NCBI GenBank assembly: GCA_021464525.1
Contig: JADRCO010000602.1
Location: 1-29,946 of the forward strand
DNA: 29,946 nt
Direction of reading: 5' to 3'
From: Rhizophagus sp. LPA8_4_AMF
Lineage: Eukaryota > Glomeromycota > Glomeromycetes > Glomerales > Glomeraceae
Shown here: positions 1 to 9,365 of the stretch, piece by piece
How positions within the stretch are numbered: position 1 is the first letter of the stretch
How the letters are laid out: every line of letters begins with the position of its first letter
Notes under the pieces: model-generated
Seen by the model: the letters and a program-made list of their open reading frames with translations, nothing else
The model's database searches: none
What the model was told of the DNA's origin: nothing
Made by a program: the position numbers and the translations under genes

Positions 1-690
1 TCCAATCATTAAGGTGCATGTGATTTGTTGACCGATATAGCCCCTATCTAATAAATCTATTATTGCCCGATCATTTACCAATTAACTGCTTCATTATAAG
101 CTTTTTTTTTAATTTTAAAAATACTATAATATGATCTGCATAATGATATAAAATCAGTTAAAAATAATAACGGTCAATAAAAGTCTAAATGATCTTACTG
201 GCTGAACGATAATATTATGTACAAAATTTCTGGGAAAATTTATAAAGTTAAATGTGTTATCTTATCCATCTACAATGTTTACAAATTTCATTTTTTTTTT
301 TCATGTAATGGTTGATACTTTTGCATGCACGCATCAATCCGAACAGTTTAATGTTATGTCGATCTACATGCGGGAATTCAAAAGGAGGAACGATCTTTCA
401 GTCTTCGGTCCAAGATCGGTCTGATTATATAAAATTTTTCATTTGGCAATAAAAAAATAATTATTTTTAACTATCTTTTTTTTTTTAACTAAAGAAATGA
501 TTTGCCGTCTTTTAAAGTTATTTATACTATTATTTCCTATTACTTCCTTCCACTATTTGCTTTTCTTTTCCCTTGGACAGTAATTAGTATTTTTCCGTTA
601 TCATACTCAACTCGAAACATCGTTCCTTAACCGCTGCTTTACTGTACCTTGGGCCTGGGTTTGAAATAAACTTTATAAATCCTTAATTTT
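1..690. other. AT-rich intergenic stretch
   Basis: I see no credible gene here. There are homopolymer T tracts, and a TATA-like string (TATATAAAA) at 426-434 that no convincing transcript follows. A 67-codon open frame at 691-894 follows directly; it is short, unsupported by any motif and lies upstream of family gene A, so it is not called as a gene. Confidence 0.5.
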
Positions 691-999
691 ATGTGTACGA
701 AAATTAAAGTTGCACAAAATTTAAAGTTGTACAATGTAACAATGTACCAATATAATTTTTTTTTTTTAGATTTTGTACTATCAAAGTACAAGGGCGTAAG
801 TCATCAACTCATCATTGCACAATACTTGAACGATGATTGGTTATCAAATTATTCCGACAATGGGAATGAACTTTTGAGAATATTTGGAATATAAATAATG
901 ATTTGTTGATAAGCTACTTTAATATAAATACGGGTTCTGTTTTTTTTAAAAAAAAAAATTCAATATTAAAATAATATTATAAAATTAGGGGAAACAAAC

Positions 1000-2121
1000 A
1001 TGAATAAAAATAATCATATTATACGAGACTATTCAACTGGAAATAACTTCGTACCTTCAATTATTGACAATCATGAAAACTTTCAACATGTTTCAAACCC
1101 TAATACGAATTTAGACACCTCATATATTAATAATACTGATATGACTGCTCTTATACCTCAAAATATTACGTTTGAATTTTATCTTCCTTTACCAAATGAT
1201 ACGCGTATTTATCATGTTACTTATACTGAATTAAATTCAGTAGGAATCGCGCAACTTTTGAATAATAGAATTAATTTATCCCACATTCTCAATCATCGAC
1301 TTCCATATCATTATAATATACAACATTTAATTCGGCAAGAAATTGTTCAAGAAACTGTTGGTTATCAACAAAACACCGCCCCGCAGCAATCTTTCGATAC
1401 TATGGATATTATTCAACGTAATTTCCAAGAATATTCAGATAACAATGCTTGCGATGTATCTATTCAACAACCTGTTGATTATCAACAAGATGTCATCCCA
1501 CAACAATCTTTCGATACTATGGATATTCAGTCCACTATCCAAGAATATTCAGATAATAATGCTTACGATGTATCTTCAATCCCTCCTATTCCCGTTGATT
1601 ATAAACAAGATACCAACTCGCAACAATCTTTCGATAATATAAAATTTGAATTTTATCTTCCTTTACCAAATGATGTATATATTTATCATGTTACTTATAC
1701 CGAATTAAATTCAGTAAGAATCGCGCAACTCTTAAATAATAGAATCGATTTATCTCACATTCCCAATCATAGATTTCCATATCATTGTAATGTACAACGT
1801 TTAATTCGACAAGAAATTTTTCAACAATCTATTGGTTATCAACAAAGCACCACCCCACAACGATCTTTAGATACTATTGATGTTCAACCGATTTACCAAG
1901 AATATTCAGATAATACTAGTGCTTGCGATGTATCTTCAATTTCTCCCAGTCAACAACCTGTTGATTATCAACAAGATGCCATCCCACAGCAATCTTTCGA
2001 TACTATGGATATTCAGTCCATTATCCAAGAATATTCAGATAATAATGCTTACGATGCATCTTCAATTCCTCCAAACAATCCTGATGATACCTCAGGAAAC
2101 AATGGAGTTCAACCACATTAA
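1000..2121 (+). CDS. Family gene A: Q/N/S/D-rich protein with two FEFYLPLPND domains
   Basis: Intact 373-residue ORF of unknown function and no family I recognise. Residues 58-115 and 216-273 are two copies of one domain: FEFYLPLPND, then IYHVTYTELNS, IAQLLNNRI, SHI.NHR.PYH and Q.LIRQEI. Between and after them are units of about 40 residues (VDYQQD..PQQSFDTMDI, then QEYSDNNAYDVSSIPP) at about 119-157, 158-197, 278-319 and 320-360, plus a truncated unit leading into domain 2. There is no signal peptide or membrane segment; the protein looks soluble and partly disordered. The start follows a TTAGGGGAAACAAAC leader resembling those of B and C, and the N-terminus (RDYSTGNNFV, then NENFQH) aligns with C. 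The second domain probably arose by internal duplication. Overlapping open frames on the same strand (1343-1642, 1877-2158) are by-products of the repeats. Q/N-rich repeats suggest a regulatory or scaffold protein, but this is a guess. Confidence 0.82.
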   Translation: MNKNNHIIRDYSTGNNFVPSIIDNHENFQHVSNPNTNLDTSYINNTDMTALIPQNITFEFYLPLPNDTRIYHVTYTELNSVGIAQLLNNRINLSHILNHRLPYHYNIQHLIRQEIVQETVGYQQNTAPQQSFDTMDIIQRNFQEYSDNNACDVSIQQPVDYQQDVIPQQSFDTMDIQSTIQEYSDNNAYDVSSIPPIPVDYKQDTNSQQSFDNIKFEFYLPLPNDVYIYHVTYTELNSVRIAQLLNNRIDLSHIPNHRFPYHCNVQRLIRQEIFQQSIGYQQSTTPQRSLDTIDVQPIYQEYSDNTSACDVSSISPSQQPVDYQQDAIPQQSFDTMDIQSIIQEYSDNNAYDASSIPPNNPDDTSGNNGVQPH

Positions 2122-3605
2122 AATACTAAGGCTAAACCCAAATTATAATTTAAGATAAAACTGAGTATTAAGATATATGTCATAATATGCTTTAAGAAAG
2201 ATAATTATATTTATACGTTTACAATTTAACATTTGATGTTAATATAAATTCAATATTTAATATGTTTTAATAAGCTTTTTATTTTTTAAAGAGTGGGTTT
2301 GATAGAATTTACATATTTTATTTATTATTATTTTATAACATCCCCATTTCCAATATTATCCGGTAATCTGGTATTTTTTTGATCCAAATATACTAGACTT
2401 ACACAATTTTGAAAACGACGATATTCAATTTTAAGAATAATTTATTTGAGATTAAACGAACTTCTATTTATTACCTTTAATAGTTTAACTTTCATTTCGA
2501 TAATTAAGTTCTCCTTCAAAAGTATAAAGAATAATATGTAAGATACAAATAATTCGTTCACTTCGATAAGTTTAAATTTTTGGTGGGTATATAAACGTGA
2601 GTTCTTGTCATACTTTACTATTTATTATTATTTTTATTTATAAAAATAAATGCTTTCTCTCTTCTTCTTTAAATTCTATGTCTAAGTTTCCTTAAAAAAA
2701 AAAAATAAAATGCTTTTCTTCGAATATTAAATTAATACATGATCTAACGTTTAAATATTTAAAAAAAAACAGATTTAATATATTCAATAAAGTGAAGTTT
2801 TAAACAAAGATTTTTCAATTTTAATATGTAAGTTGTTATAGTTTATGTGAATACAAACGAAAAAGAAGATTTCTTATTCTAAGGATTTACCACGTTACAG
2901 TCGATTCATTAAAGTTTCCTTTTGTTTATCTTTCTGTTAATTTATTATATACAAATAACGTAAAGGTAAAATCACGATTGATCGAAGAAATTAAATAAAA
3001 TTTTATTAAGATTGAATGTATAAATATCCTTTTGAATTATTTTAAAACAAAATTTTTGATCATTACGAGTTTCGTTTGTTTTGTGAATGTAAATAACTAT
3101 ATTTGAATGTTTAGTTTGAGCCGAGCAGCATTTTAGCACCAACCGAAGAATATCATTATCAAGCTTAGTTTTTGTTGTATCCCAATTGTATTTATCAAAG
3201 AAAAAAAACATTTATATTGATTTATAGAGGAAACTATATAAAAAATTCTATAGATGTTTGACTTTCGAAGATATTCTGATTTTAAAATAAATAAGCAATA
3301 AATTTGGCACGAGAAATGCTTAAGATGGGATATCTCTTACAGTAACATACAAAGAATAAAAAATTGTTAACTATAAAAAATAATGAATCTATAAAAATAA
3401 AAAAAATGTTTAGTATCTGACGCAAATCGACATCTAATATATGTCGTATATACAGTATATTTTTATGGCGTCAGAAAGTTCTAAACGACTTAGGTCACTT
3501 AATTACTTTGATTCTTTAAATTTTACTTTATTTTCTTCAAAAATATATTTACAAACAATCGAGAAAAACAAAAAATTGAGATCTTGTAATATATAAATTA
3601 AGGAT
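2122..3605. repeat. Module A flank shared with modules B and C
   Basis: This stretch 3' of gene A matches, on the opposite strand, the stretches 3' of genes B (15189 down to about 13550) and C (23271 down to about 22860). Shared landmarks include ACATTTGATGTTAATATAAA, an AATAAGC..TTTTTTAAAGAGTGG string, and the ATTATCCGGTAA block near 2356. It is non-coding apart from a 79-codon minus frame at 2972-3211 whose recognisable but degraded counterpart lies in module B (about 14140-14380, +). That frame may be the relic of a third gene; its protein is not recognised. Confidence 0.6.
2972..3211 (-). pseudogene. Possible gene relic, 79 codons, with a decayed counterpart in module B
   Basis: A minus-strand open frame beginning MFFFFDKYNW and containing the segment LRLVLKCC. 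The corresponding part of module B (about 14140-14380, +) still reads DKYN, then LKLVLKCC, but has a deletion and stops, and module C does not show it clearly. Similarity between modules does not prove coding, because the whole flank is duplicated. It could be an exon fragment of an older host gene. I do not recognise the protein, and treat it as a relic rather than a gene. Confidence 0.25.
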
Positions 3606-4066
3606 TTATATTTCCAAAGTTACATAAAGTCGGTACTTCAATGCTTTCCAGTGCAATCCATCATAGTTGTTAACAAATGAAATTGGAAAATGGAATTTCA
3701 GCTGGATTGGATGCTTCATCAATTCCTTTTCAATTGTTCAGATGATGACGTTAATAAATAATATTTTTGATAAAAAAAAACCTTTTCAACTAATTATACT
3801 CACTTGAATTCAAGTGATTTGAAATTTTCTTCATGCCGAGTAACTGTTATAGCACGAGATAATTTCGTAGAAACCTATGTATAAAATCATTAATATTCAA
3901 TTGTTGAAACTAGAGTTTTAAAGGGTTAAATACCTGAATAGGAGATCTTTTGAAATGGCAATGGCTTCATTTAGGATCCTCCAATTTTTGAATGATTTGC
4001 AACTGATTCATCGCGACTTTCCGATTTTGCTGATTCTCTTCATATATTTTCCGGTAAGAAAACTAA
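3606..4066 (-). pseudogene. Aldo/keto reductase pseudogene, C-terminal part (module A)
   Basis: Read on the minus strand this is the last third of an NADPH-dependent aldo/keto reductase. The segment begins FLTGKY (about 4050-4066), the conserved motif after the VPWGVIAEG-like strand of this family. It continues through a helix ending in ILDKAIVISKEIGR-like sequence (about 3940-4000) and a piece aligning with the NLKSLEFK helix (about 3800-3830). It ends with ..FVNNYDGLHWKALKYRL.. and a TAA at 3606-3608. A frameshift near 3680 breaks it. The front part of the gene lies to the right on the opposite strand (4339-5315), so the gene was cut by an inversion. Introns separated these blocks, judging by the layout in module B. 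It is the most complete C-terminus of the three copies. Confidence 0.7.
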
Positions 4067-4338
4067 TATCGGTTAATTAAATCATACTTGAAATGATTTG
4101 CAAACCAAGTTTTTCGAGAGTTTTTTCGTGCATAAATTTAAAATTCACTTAAACTTATTATAAAAAATGTAGGATATTGTATAGCGTGCTAAAATTTAGA
4201 TGGTTTTTGATGTTTCGTTTAAAAATTTAAATTTCTAATCCAAAATAACGACAAAAAAATTCACATTTTCTTGTTGAACGATTTCAGCACAGAAAACGAA
4301 AGGTCAATAAATTTTTTTTTTTTATTTTAAATAATAAC
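4067..4338. other. Inversion junction region between the two reductase halves
   Basis: AT-rich sequence lying between the minus-strand C-terminal block and the plus-strand N-terminal/central blocks of the reductase relic. Its left edge still reads as the intron before FLTGKY (ATATTAGTTTTCTTACCGG on the minus strand). No other feature was seen. Confidence 0.45.
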
Positions 4339-5315
4339 AGCGTTGCTTCGAGCCGGGAATTCCCGGGATCGATACTTTTAATAAAATGATCGACATGTTC
4401 ATTTCAGCGATAATTCTATGACGAAGGGACTGCATTTCGTTACACAATTCAAATTCATTTATAAAGGGAATCTAAATATCATTTAATAATATTGTGTACT
4501 TATAAACTTCCTATTTAGGATAGCTTCTTAATTGGGATTGAGATTATCAGCTTGAGACGCTTCAATCTTTGATTCACAAAATTGGTGTCACTTCAGATTA
4601 ATATATATAATATACCGCATTTTTTAAAAATTTTCTCAATTTTTTTCTTCTTCAAATCATATGAGAGTATTTTTATTGAAACTATTTATTAAAATTTGAG
4701 ATTTTTATATGCAATAATTATTAATAACAAATATTAAAAAAGGTTCAATTACATTTTATTAAAAATGGTTTAATTAATGTTGTTACAAAAAAATACTTGT
4801 TTTGATGTTTACAGAAATTGAAGTTAGTGTAATTTTGTAATATTAATTAATATATATATTTAGGAGGAAATCACAAAGTTTGTGAATGTTGATATTTTAT
4901 TTATTCATGCTTATAAGCTTTGAACTCCAGTTGAAAAACTCATGAGATCATTAGAAGAAGTCGTTCGAAGTGGAATAGTAAATAACTATTATATTTATAA
5001 TATCTTCTCGATCAATTTTTTCTAAATATTAATTAAAAAAAAAAGTAAGTATTATACGTTGCTGCAAGCAAAATTTCCATCCTAAGTGCTGCAGAATTAC
5101 ATGGATGGAGGTACGAAATAATAATAATAATTTAGTATGTACTGTAGATATTTGTTCGTTAGAATTTGATTTACAACGTGCTTACGCTGAACTTGAGATG
5201 TGTATCATAAATTACATTCACACTTATATTATATTTGAATTATATAAGAATACTAAATCTCTATTTAAAATCTTTTAGGTTGGAATTATTCCATGTGGTA
5301 TCATCACCGAAGGGT
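4339..5315 (+). pseudogene. Aldo/keto reductase pseudogene, front and central part (module A)
   Basis: Plus-strand relic matching 11484-12515 of module B almost base for base. Recognisable blocks are a LGLRLSA-like piece (about 4520-4550, compare ELGWRRSD of the family); at about 4890-4980 pieces matching RLNVDILFIHAY and LRSLEEVVRSGIV, the segment that contains the family's catalytic His strand; a YVAASKISI block (about 5055-5080); a SLEFDLQRAYAELE block (about 5157-5200); and VGIIPCGIITEG (about 5279-5312). GT..AG introns separate them. Stops, a deletion in the ENLDESLK helix and loss of the downstream exons, which lie inverted at 3606-4066, make it non-functional. Near its left edge a 14-bp perfect palindrome (CCGGGAATTCCCGG, 4353-4366) is present; module B has a shorter version without it. 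Confidence 0.72.
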
Positions 5316-5809
5316 AATTTATATACATTTTAGTTATACATTTCGCACATATCGTTTTCGTTATACATTTCGTTATAATATTTTCGTCATACAATTCGTT
5401 GTCCATGATTTGGTCAATTCTATAACTGTTATACCGGTCACTTACGGTTTAATATTGGCTAAGTTATGGTCGGCTTCTTGGCAAAGGCGCCTTGTTAAGA
5501 AGCTAATGCATATTAATATTATATAAATCAATAAATGAATTTTACACTAGTTTATACCTAGGTATTTTTGTGAGAAACGGGATTGAATTTTTTTTTTGTC
5601 TCTTGTGTTATTGATAAACTACGGCTATTAACATTCATTTTTTTTTAAAAAAAAAATTTTTAATGTCGGTAAGTTCTAAGGAAAAGCCGTTTGTGAAATA
5701 AACTTAAAGAAACGTTCTAACATTTCTTTTTCTTTATTTTGTAGAACGTGTCTAATATGTCTACTATAAACTCCAAAATGCATCATTACGTCTGTTAAAA
5801 TAATTACGG
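5316..5809. repeat. Intergenic stretch with short TTATACATTTCG repeats
   Basis: At 5333-5345 and 5360-5372 the string GTTATACATTTCG is repeated exactly, with a diverged third copy near 5386-5398. The frame through them (5293-5526) stays open for 77 codons but starts inside the reductase relic and shows no motif, so I do not call a gene. A T-run/A-run hairpin lies near 5627-5665. Confidence 0.4.
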
Positions 5810-5889
5810 TTACGTCATTCGGATTTGGTACATCTGCCGAATATTTCGACAATCAATTCGTAGAGTGGTATACTTACCATTACACAAAT

Positions 5890-6056
5890 AATAAGCGATC
5901 ATTGACCTGTTGTAGACCAAATCAAACCACGTCCCATCGGCCCAAATTAGGAGATCATCGCTGGTACAGTTTAAGGCATTATTAGAATGGGCCAATAATT
6001 TTGGCCGACGGGACGATTTGGGACATGGTCATGTTTGGTATACAACAGATCACTTC
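5890..6056. repeat. Inverted duplication with ADGT-encoding arms
   Basis: Two imperfect copies of about 55 bp face each other. The minus-strand arm (about 5890-5960) reads GGGCCGATGGGACG.. and would encode WADGTWFDLV. The plus-strand arm (about 6001-6055) reads TGGCCGACGGGACG.. and would encode LADGTIWDMV; both then continue into a TACAACAG.TCA string. A minus-strand frame at 5810-5995 (61 codons) covers the left arm. The arms may be pieces of one host exon duplicated head to head. The protein is not recognised. Confidence 0.4.
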
Positions 6057-6329
6057 GCACAGAATTTTAATTTCTAAATAAAATAATTTATAGCTATGCT
6101 CCTACATATCTCGCTTTCTAGAGAATAAGCGCGGGTTAAAAACTATTACAGATACTGTTAAAAAACCGATAAAAGGATATTGTTAAATCATTAAGCTTTA
6201 ATAAAGATGTTATAAAAAAGGGTTTCAATATGTTCGAATTTGAGACTTTACAGTATATTCGAAACGCATATTTCACATGATAATGAGTCTCTTGTCGTCC
6301 AAACCCAAAAAAGGAAAATGTAACAATAG

Positions 6330-6840
6330 CCCTGTTCATCCGGTCGGTCGTATTTTTCGGTTGGATTTTGTTGTACAAAAATTATCCAATAAAATTTTTT
6401 ATTTTCGATCGCAAATTGAATTGCTTTAGATTGAAATTTAGTTCGAACTTCTTATATTGATATATATTTTTTTCTTGTCACGTAAACGAAAAGAATTACA
6501 GCAAGTAATAGAAAAAAAACTTATTGAAACCATATTATAGAGTTAGACGAAGATAATACAGATTCAGATGATGAACAGGAAAGATATGTCTGAAATTATT
6601 ACATGACTTTTTGAATTTGTTGAGAAGACAATTGAAAAAAATGCGTAAAAGAGGTTTAACACGTGAAGAGATGACGACTCAAGAAATTATCTAATTTTAG
6701 TTGGTTATTTTTTGGCGTTCGACCAAAAAAATCCCTAAAAAAATTGGGCTAAAAAGTTCAGAAAAATGGTTGCGTTGTACAAGCTGATCAGCCCAATCAA
6801 AATAAACTTAAATCCAACCGAAAAATGTGACCGAACAGGG
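6330..6840. mobile_element. 511-bp DNA transposon with TIRs (CCCTGTTC...GAACAGGG), TAG duplication
   Basis: The left end CCCTGTTCATCCGGTCGGTC.. (6330 on) and the right end, read in reverse, CCCTGTTCGGTCAC.., both continue into ATTTTTCGGTTGGATTT. The terminal inverted repeat is thus about 38 bp with a small indel. TAG is present on both sides (6327-6329 and 6841-6843), a 3-bp target duplication as expected for PIF/Harbinger-like or CACTA-like elements. The interior (about 6480-6700) is purine-rich with broken frames and may be what is left of a transposase, but no catalytic motif is visible. Non-autonomous. An 80-codon minus frame (6136-6378) crosses the left edge and is incidental. Confidence 0.68.
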
Positions 6841-7404
6841 TAGGGTAATGAATTTTGATTATTAATTATTGTTGTAATTCCTTTTTTGAGTTTGATCGGC
6901 AAGTCTGATGATAAGTTTTTTTGATTATCATGTCAGATGATCAATAAAAATGCAAATAAACTTTCAATAAATGGAAATTCATTAACTTTCCTTATGGAAA
7001 TACTCGTACCCGCTTCCTAATTTGAGCTGATTGTAAGAATAGCATATTCCTATGTTTACTCCAAATCAAATGGTTTTCTGGCGATAAGATACCTCAGATC
7101 CAATCGGATGGAGTCTCGTTCCCACGTATCCTAGGAAGATTGTAGTTAACATATGAATCTGCAGATCTTCGCGTAATACATATTATCTGTTTTGCATATT
7201 TTAATGCATGGACGGCATGGTAAAAGGCTCCAAATGATTCCAAATGTTTGTTCACAATGGTATTTTTAAATCTTTATTCATGGTTACATCATAAACAGAT
7301 TTTAAAAAGTTATAAAAATCTCCTTATTTTTTCTAAGAATCAATACCCCATCATTGTATTTGCAAATACTATAACGCCAATTATAACAAACCCAAGTCTT
7401 TAAA
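6841..7404. other. Intergenic stretch upstream of the orphan gene
   Basis: No gene, repeat or clear promoter seen. The 5' flank of the 7405 ORF is AT-rich without a distinctive TATA box. Confidence 0.4.
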
Positions 7405-8031
7405 ATGCAAAACGCTTTGATTTTATCTCAAACAGGGTCTATAATTAGTGAATTAAAAGAGAAATATCCGGAAACATTAAAACTATTGAATTATAATAGA
7501 GAAGGCACTTTGGAACTTCTCCGCGCTTCTGGTGCTGTAAAAACTATGACTATCAACAAATATCTCAATATGCCTCCCAGTAGTGGTAATGACAACTACA
7601 AAGCATGGGAAGAATATAAGGCAAATGTTGACGCATACTTGTACTCGGTTAACTCTGATTCAGAATTAAGAGGTGCAAGGATGGAATTGGCTAAACATAT
7701 AAAAAAAAAGCATTATGATAGATACCCAACTTGGCCCAAAGTCGGCAAAACACAATCAAGTTATATCGATTTAAATATTTATAATACTTATGAGTCAGGT
7801 GTTTGGTCCATTGTTTGGAGCTGTGATGGTTTTTTAAAAGTAACTGATAGTAGACCTGAAAGAAAGAAGTATATTGCCAATTTTGAAGGAAAACCGAAAA
7901 TTAGATTGTTAAAGTTAAACCATGCTCAGTTGCGGAAAGTGGAGAAACTTACTTATAATAATTTTGGAAATGCAAAAAAAGAAGCTGATAAGTTAAAAAC
8001 GCTAACCTGGGATAGTTTGTTAGGGAGATAA
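7405..8031 (+). CDS. Hypothetical 208-residue protein, not recognised
   Basis: A single uninterrupted frame of 208 codons in sequence of about 70% AT, much longer than chance would give here, with a balanced composition typical of a folded soluble protein. The N-terminal part is helical-looking and charged (SELKEKYPETLKLL). The middle has a lysine-rich stretch (MELAKHIKKKHYDRYP). Residues 118-165 look like beta strands (YIDLNIYNTYESGVWSIVW, then DGFLKVTDSRPERKKYIANF). The C-terminus is again charged and helical (KKEADKLKTLTWDSLLG). No signal peptide, membrane helix, zinc ligands or nucleotide-binding loop. It stands alone between transposon remains, and the first ATG after the upstream stop is taken as start. 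It could be a single-exon lineage-specific gene or the captured coding part of a mobile element; I cannot tell which. Confidence 0.65.
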   Translation: MQNALILSQTGSIISELKEKYPETLKLLNYNREGTLELLRASGAVKTMTINKYLNMPPSSGNDNYKAWEEYKANVDAYLYSVNSDSELRGARMELAKHIKKKHYDRYPTWPKVGKTQSSYIDLNIYNTYESGVWSIVWSCDGFLKVTDSRPERKKYIANFEGKPKIRLLKLNHAQLRKVEKLTYNNFGNAKKEADKLKTLTWDSLLGR

Positions 8032-8247
8032 ACTGAAAAAAATTTGAGATTGTTAGCAGATTTTATTAATAGGCATTTTTTTCATAAAGATGTTACTGGC
8101 TTGACTATTTTTTTTTTTACTGCTAATAATGTACTACAATTTTTATGAATGCAAGTTTTCCAATATTTTCAATATATTATATAAATTTTAAATTATTTAA
8201 AATTTGTGCAAAAATGTAAATTTTCTTTTATAAATTTATATGTAAAA
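8032..8247. other. 3' flank of the orphan gene
   Basis: Strongly AT-rich, with AATTTTAAATTATTTAAAATT-like self-complementary runs around 8180-8205 that could serve as a transcript end. Nothing else seen. Confidence 0.3.
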
Positions 8248-8528
8248 CTAGCTGTTAACCCGTTGCTTTGCAACGGTAAGTGGGTGTGAAATACAGAATT
8301 GAAAAGTTGATATTAGGTTACACATGTCATCAGCTAATTTTCGTTTCCAATATAAAAATGTTAACTTAAATTTACAGTACAAAAATACTATTTCGTTATT
8401 TTAAGAATAAATTTATAAATTCGAAAATTATAAAACACGCCATGGCGCTCTAAGTTTCTAACGCCATAGTTATAGATTTATGTATTTTTATTTGTTATTT
8501 TAACTTTTTATTATAAATTATTAGTAGA
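8248..8528 (-). mobile_element. Candidate non-autonomous Helitron (281 bp)
   Basis: On the minus strand the right-hand terminus reads CCGTTGCAAAGCAACGG, a 7-bp stem with a 3-base loop, then GTTAACAG, then CTAG followed by T at 8247. A hairpin about 8-12 bases before CTRR, with host T after it, is the diagnostic Helitron 3' end. A possible 5' end, A followed by TCTACTAATAATTT, lies at 8528, giving the expected A^T insertion site. The 3' end is fairly convincing; the 5' end is a guess. No Rep/helicase coding. Confidence 0.4.
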
Positions 8529-9207
8529 TTACTAGATTAGCTAAGTTGATTCTATCAATATAATAATTATATTCCACTTTGCAGTATTTAATTCTGCAGC
8601 ATATACTTCACATATATTCTTGTAAGTTTTTCGAGGGTACTGAGAAGTTTTAACTAATATAACTTGTTTAGTTTAGACCATAGTTTTTGAGAAAACGCAC
8701 ACTATGGCGTTGAGAACCAGTGGTTTACACGAGCTTTTTGAATGTATTTTGAAATATCATACCAATAAATATCTAAAGGCAACGTTGAATAACTACATAC
8801 TAATATCAAAAGCTTCTGAAAATAGAATAACATTTTATAAAGATATTTTTAAAAATCTTCAAAAAAAAAAAATTCTATCTCCTCCTATATTTTTATATCC
8901 TTTCTATCTGCCGCCATAAATTTTCCATTAACTCAAAAATTTTCATACGTAGTAACATAAAGCGTATCTGCGTATGAATTGAATAGAATCAACGATAAAT
9001 TATTTATTTTATAATATACTATTTATTTTTTGAAAAAAATGTAAATTGTGATGAACTTAATTACATCAAAAAAAGGAGAAAATAATAAGGGAGTTAAAAG
9101 ATCGCATAAAGTTTCCTCATCCTCTCAAATTATAAATAGCAAAATTTGCCTAACTTTAAAATCAACAATGATAAAGCTGTGTTTGTTATTAAAATTCTTA
9201 ATATATG
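8529..9207. other. Intergenic stretch without a supported gene
   Basis: A 71-codon frame at 8704-8919 and a 79-codon frame at 9048-9287 are present. Both are low-complexity, AT-driven and without motifs; the second runs into the MITE at 9210. An 11-bp inverted pair (AACGCCATAGT at 8460-8470, ACTATGGCGTT at 8701-8711) is too weak to define an element. Confidence 0.4.
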
Positions 9208-9209
9208 TA

Positions 9210-9363
9210 CAGTCAGACCTCCATATAATCACCTCCTATATAAGAACGCCTACCTTATTTTTGCTAACCTACATATCATTTTATTAGTTAATTTGACCTT
9301 TATATAGTTACACCTCTATACAATCACTAATTTTAATTGGGTGATTATATGGAGATCTGACTC
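9210..9363. mobile_element. 154-bp Tc1/mariner-like MITE, TA duplication
   Basis: Left end CAGTCAGACCTCCATATAAT and right end (reverse) GAGTCAGATCTCCATATAAT agree over about 25 bp with two mismatches, and both are flanked by TA (9208-9209; 9364-9365). CAGTCAGACCTC is the usual start of pogo/Tc1-type TIRs. The interior repeats a degraded form of the terminus (ACCTCTATACAATCAC). No coding. Confidence 0.75.
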
Positions 9364-9365
9364 TA

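Noticed and set aside
691-894. 67-codon ORF upstream of gene A
   Set aside because: Short, motif-free, in AT-rich sequence; no counterpart upstream of B or C.
1343-2158. Overlapping second-frame ORFs in gene A (99 and 93 codons), with a similar one in gene C (23403-23597), as a possible dual-coding arrangement
   Set aside because: They follow from the repeat composition of the units. They start within the gene, share no proper domain, and gene B does not keep a comparable long frame.
8704-9287. Two ORFs of 71 and 79 codons
   Set aside because: Low complexity, one overlaps a MITE, and no homology or motif can be seen.
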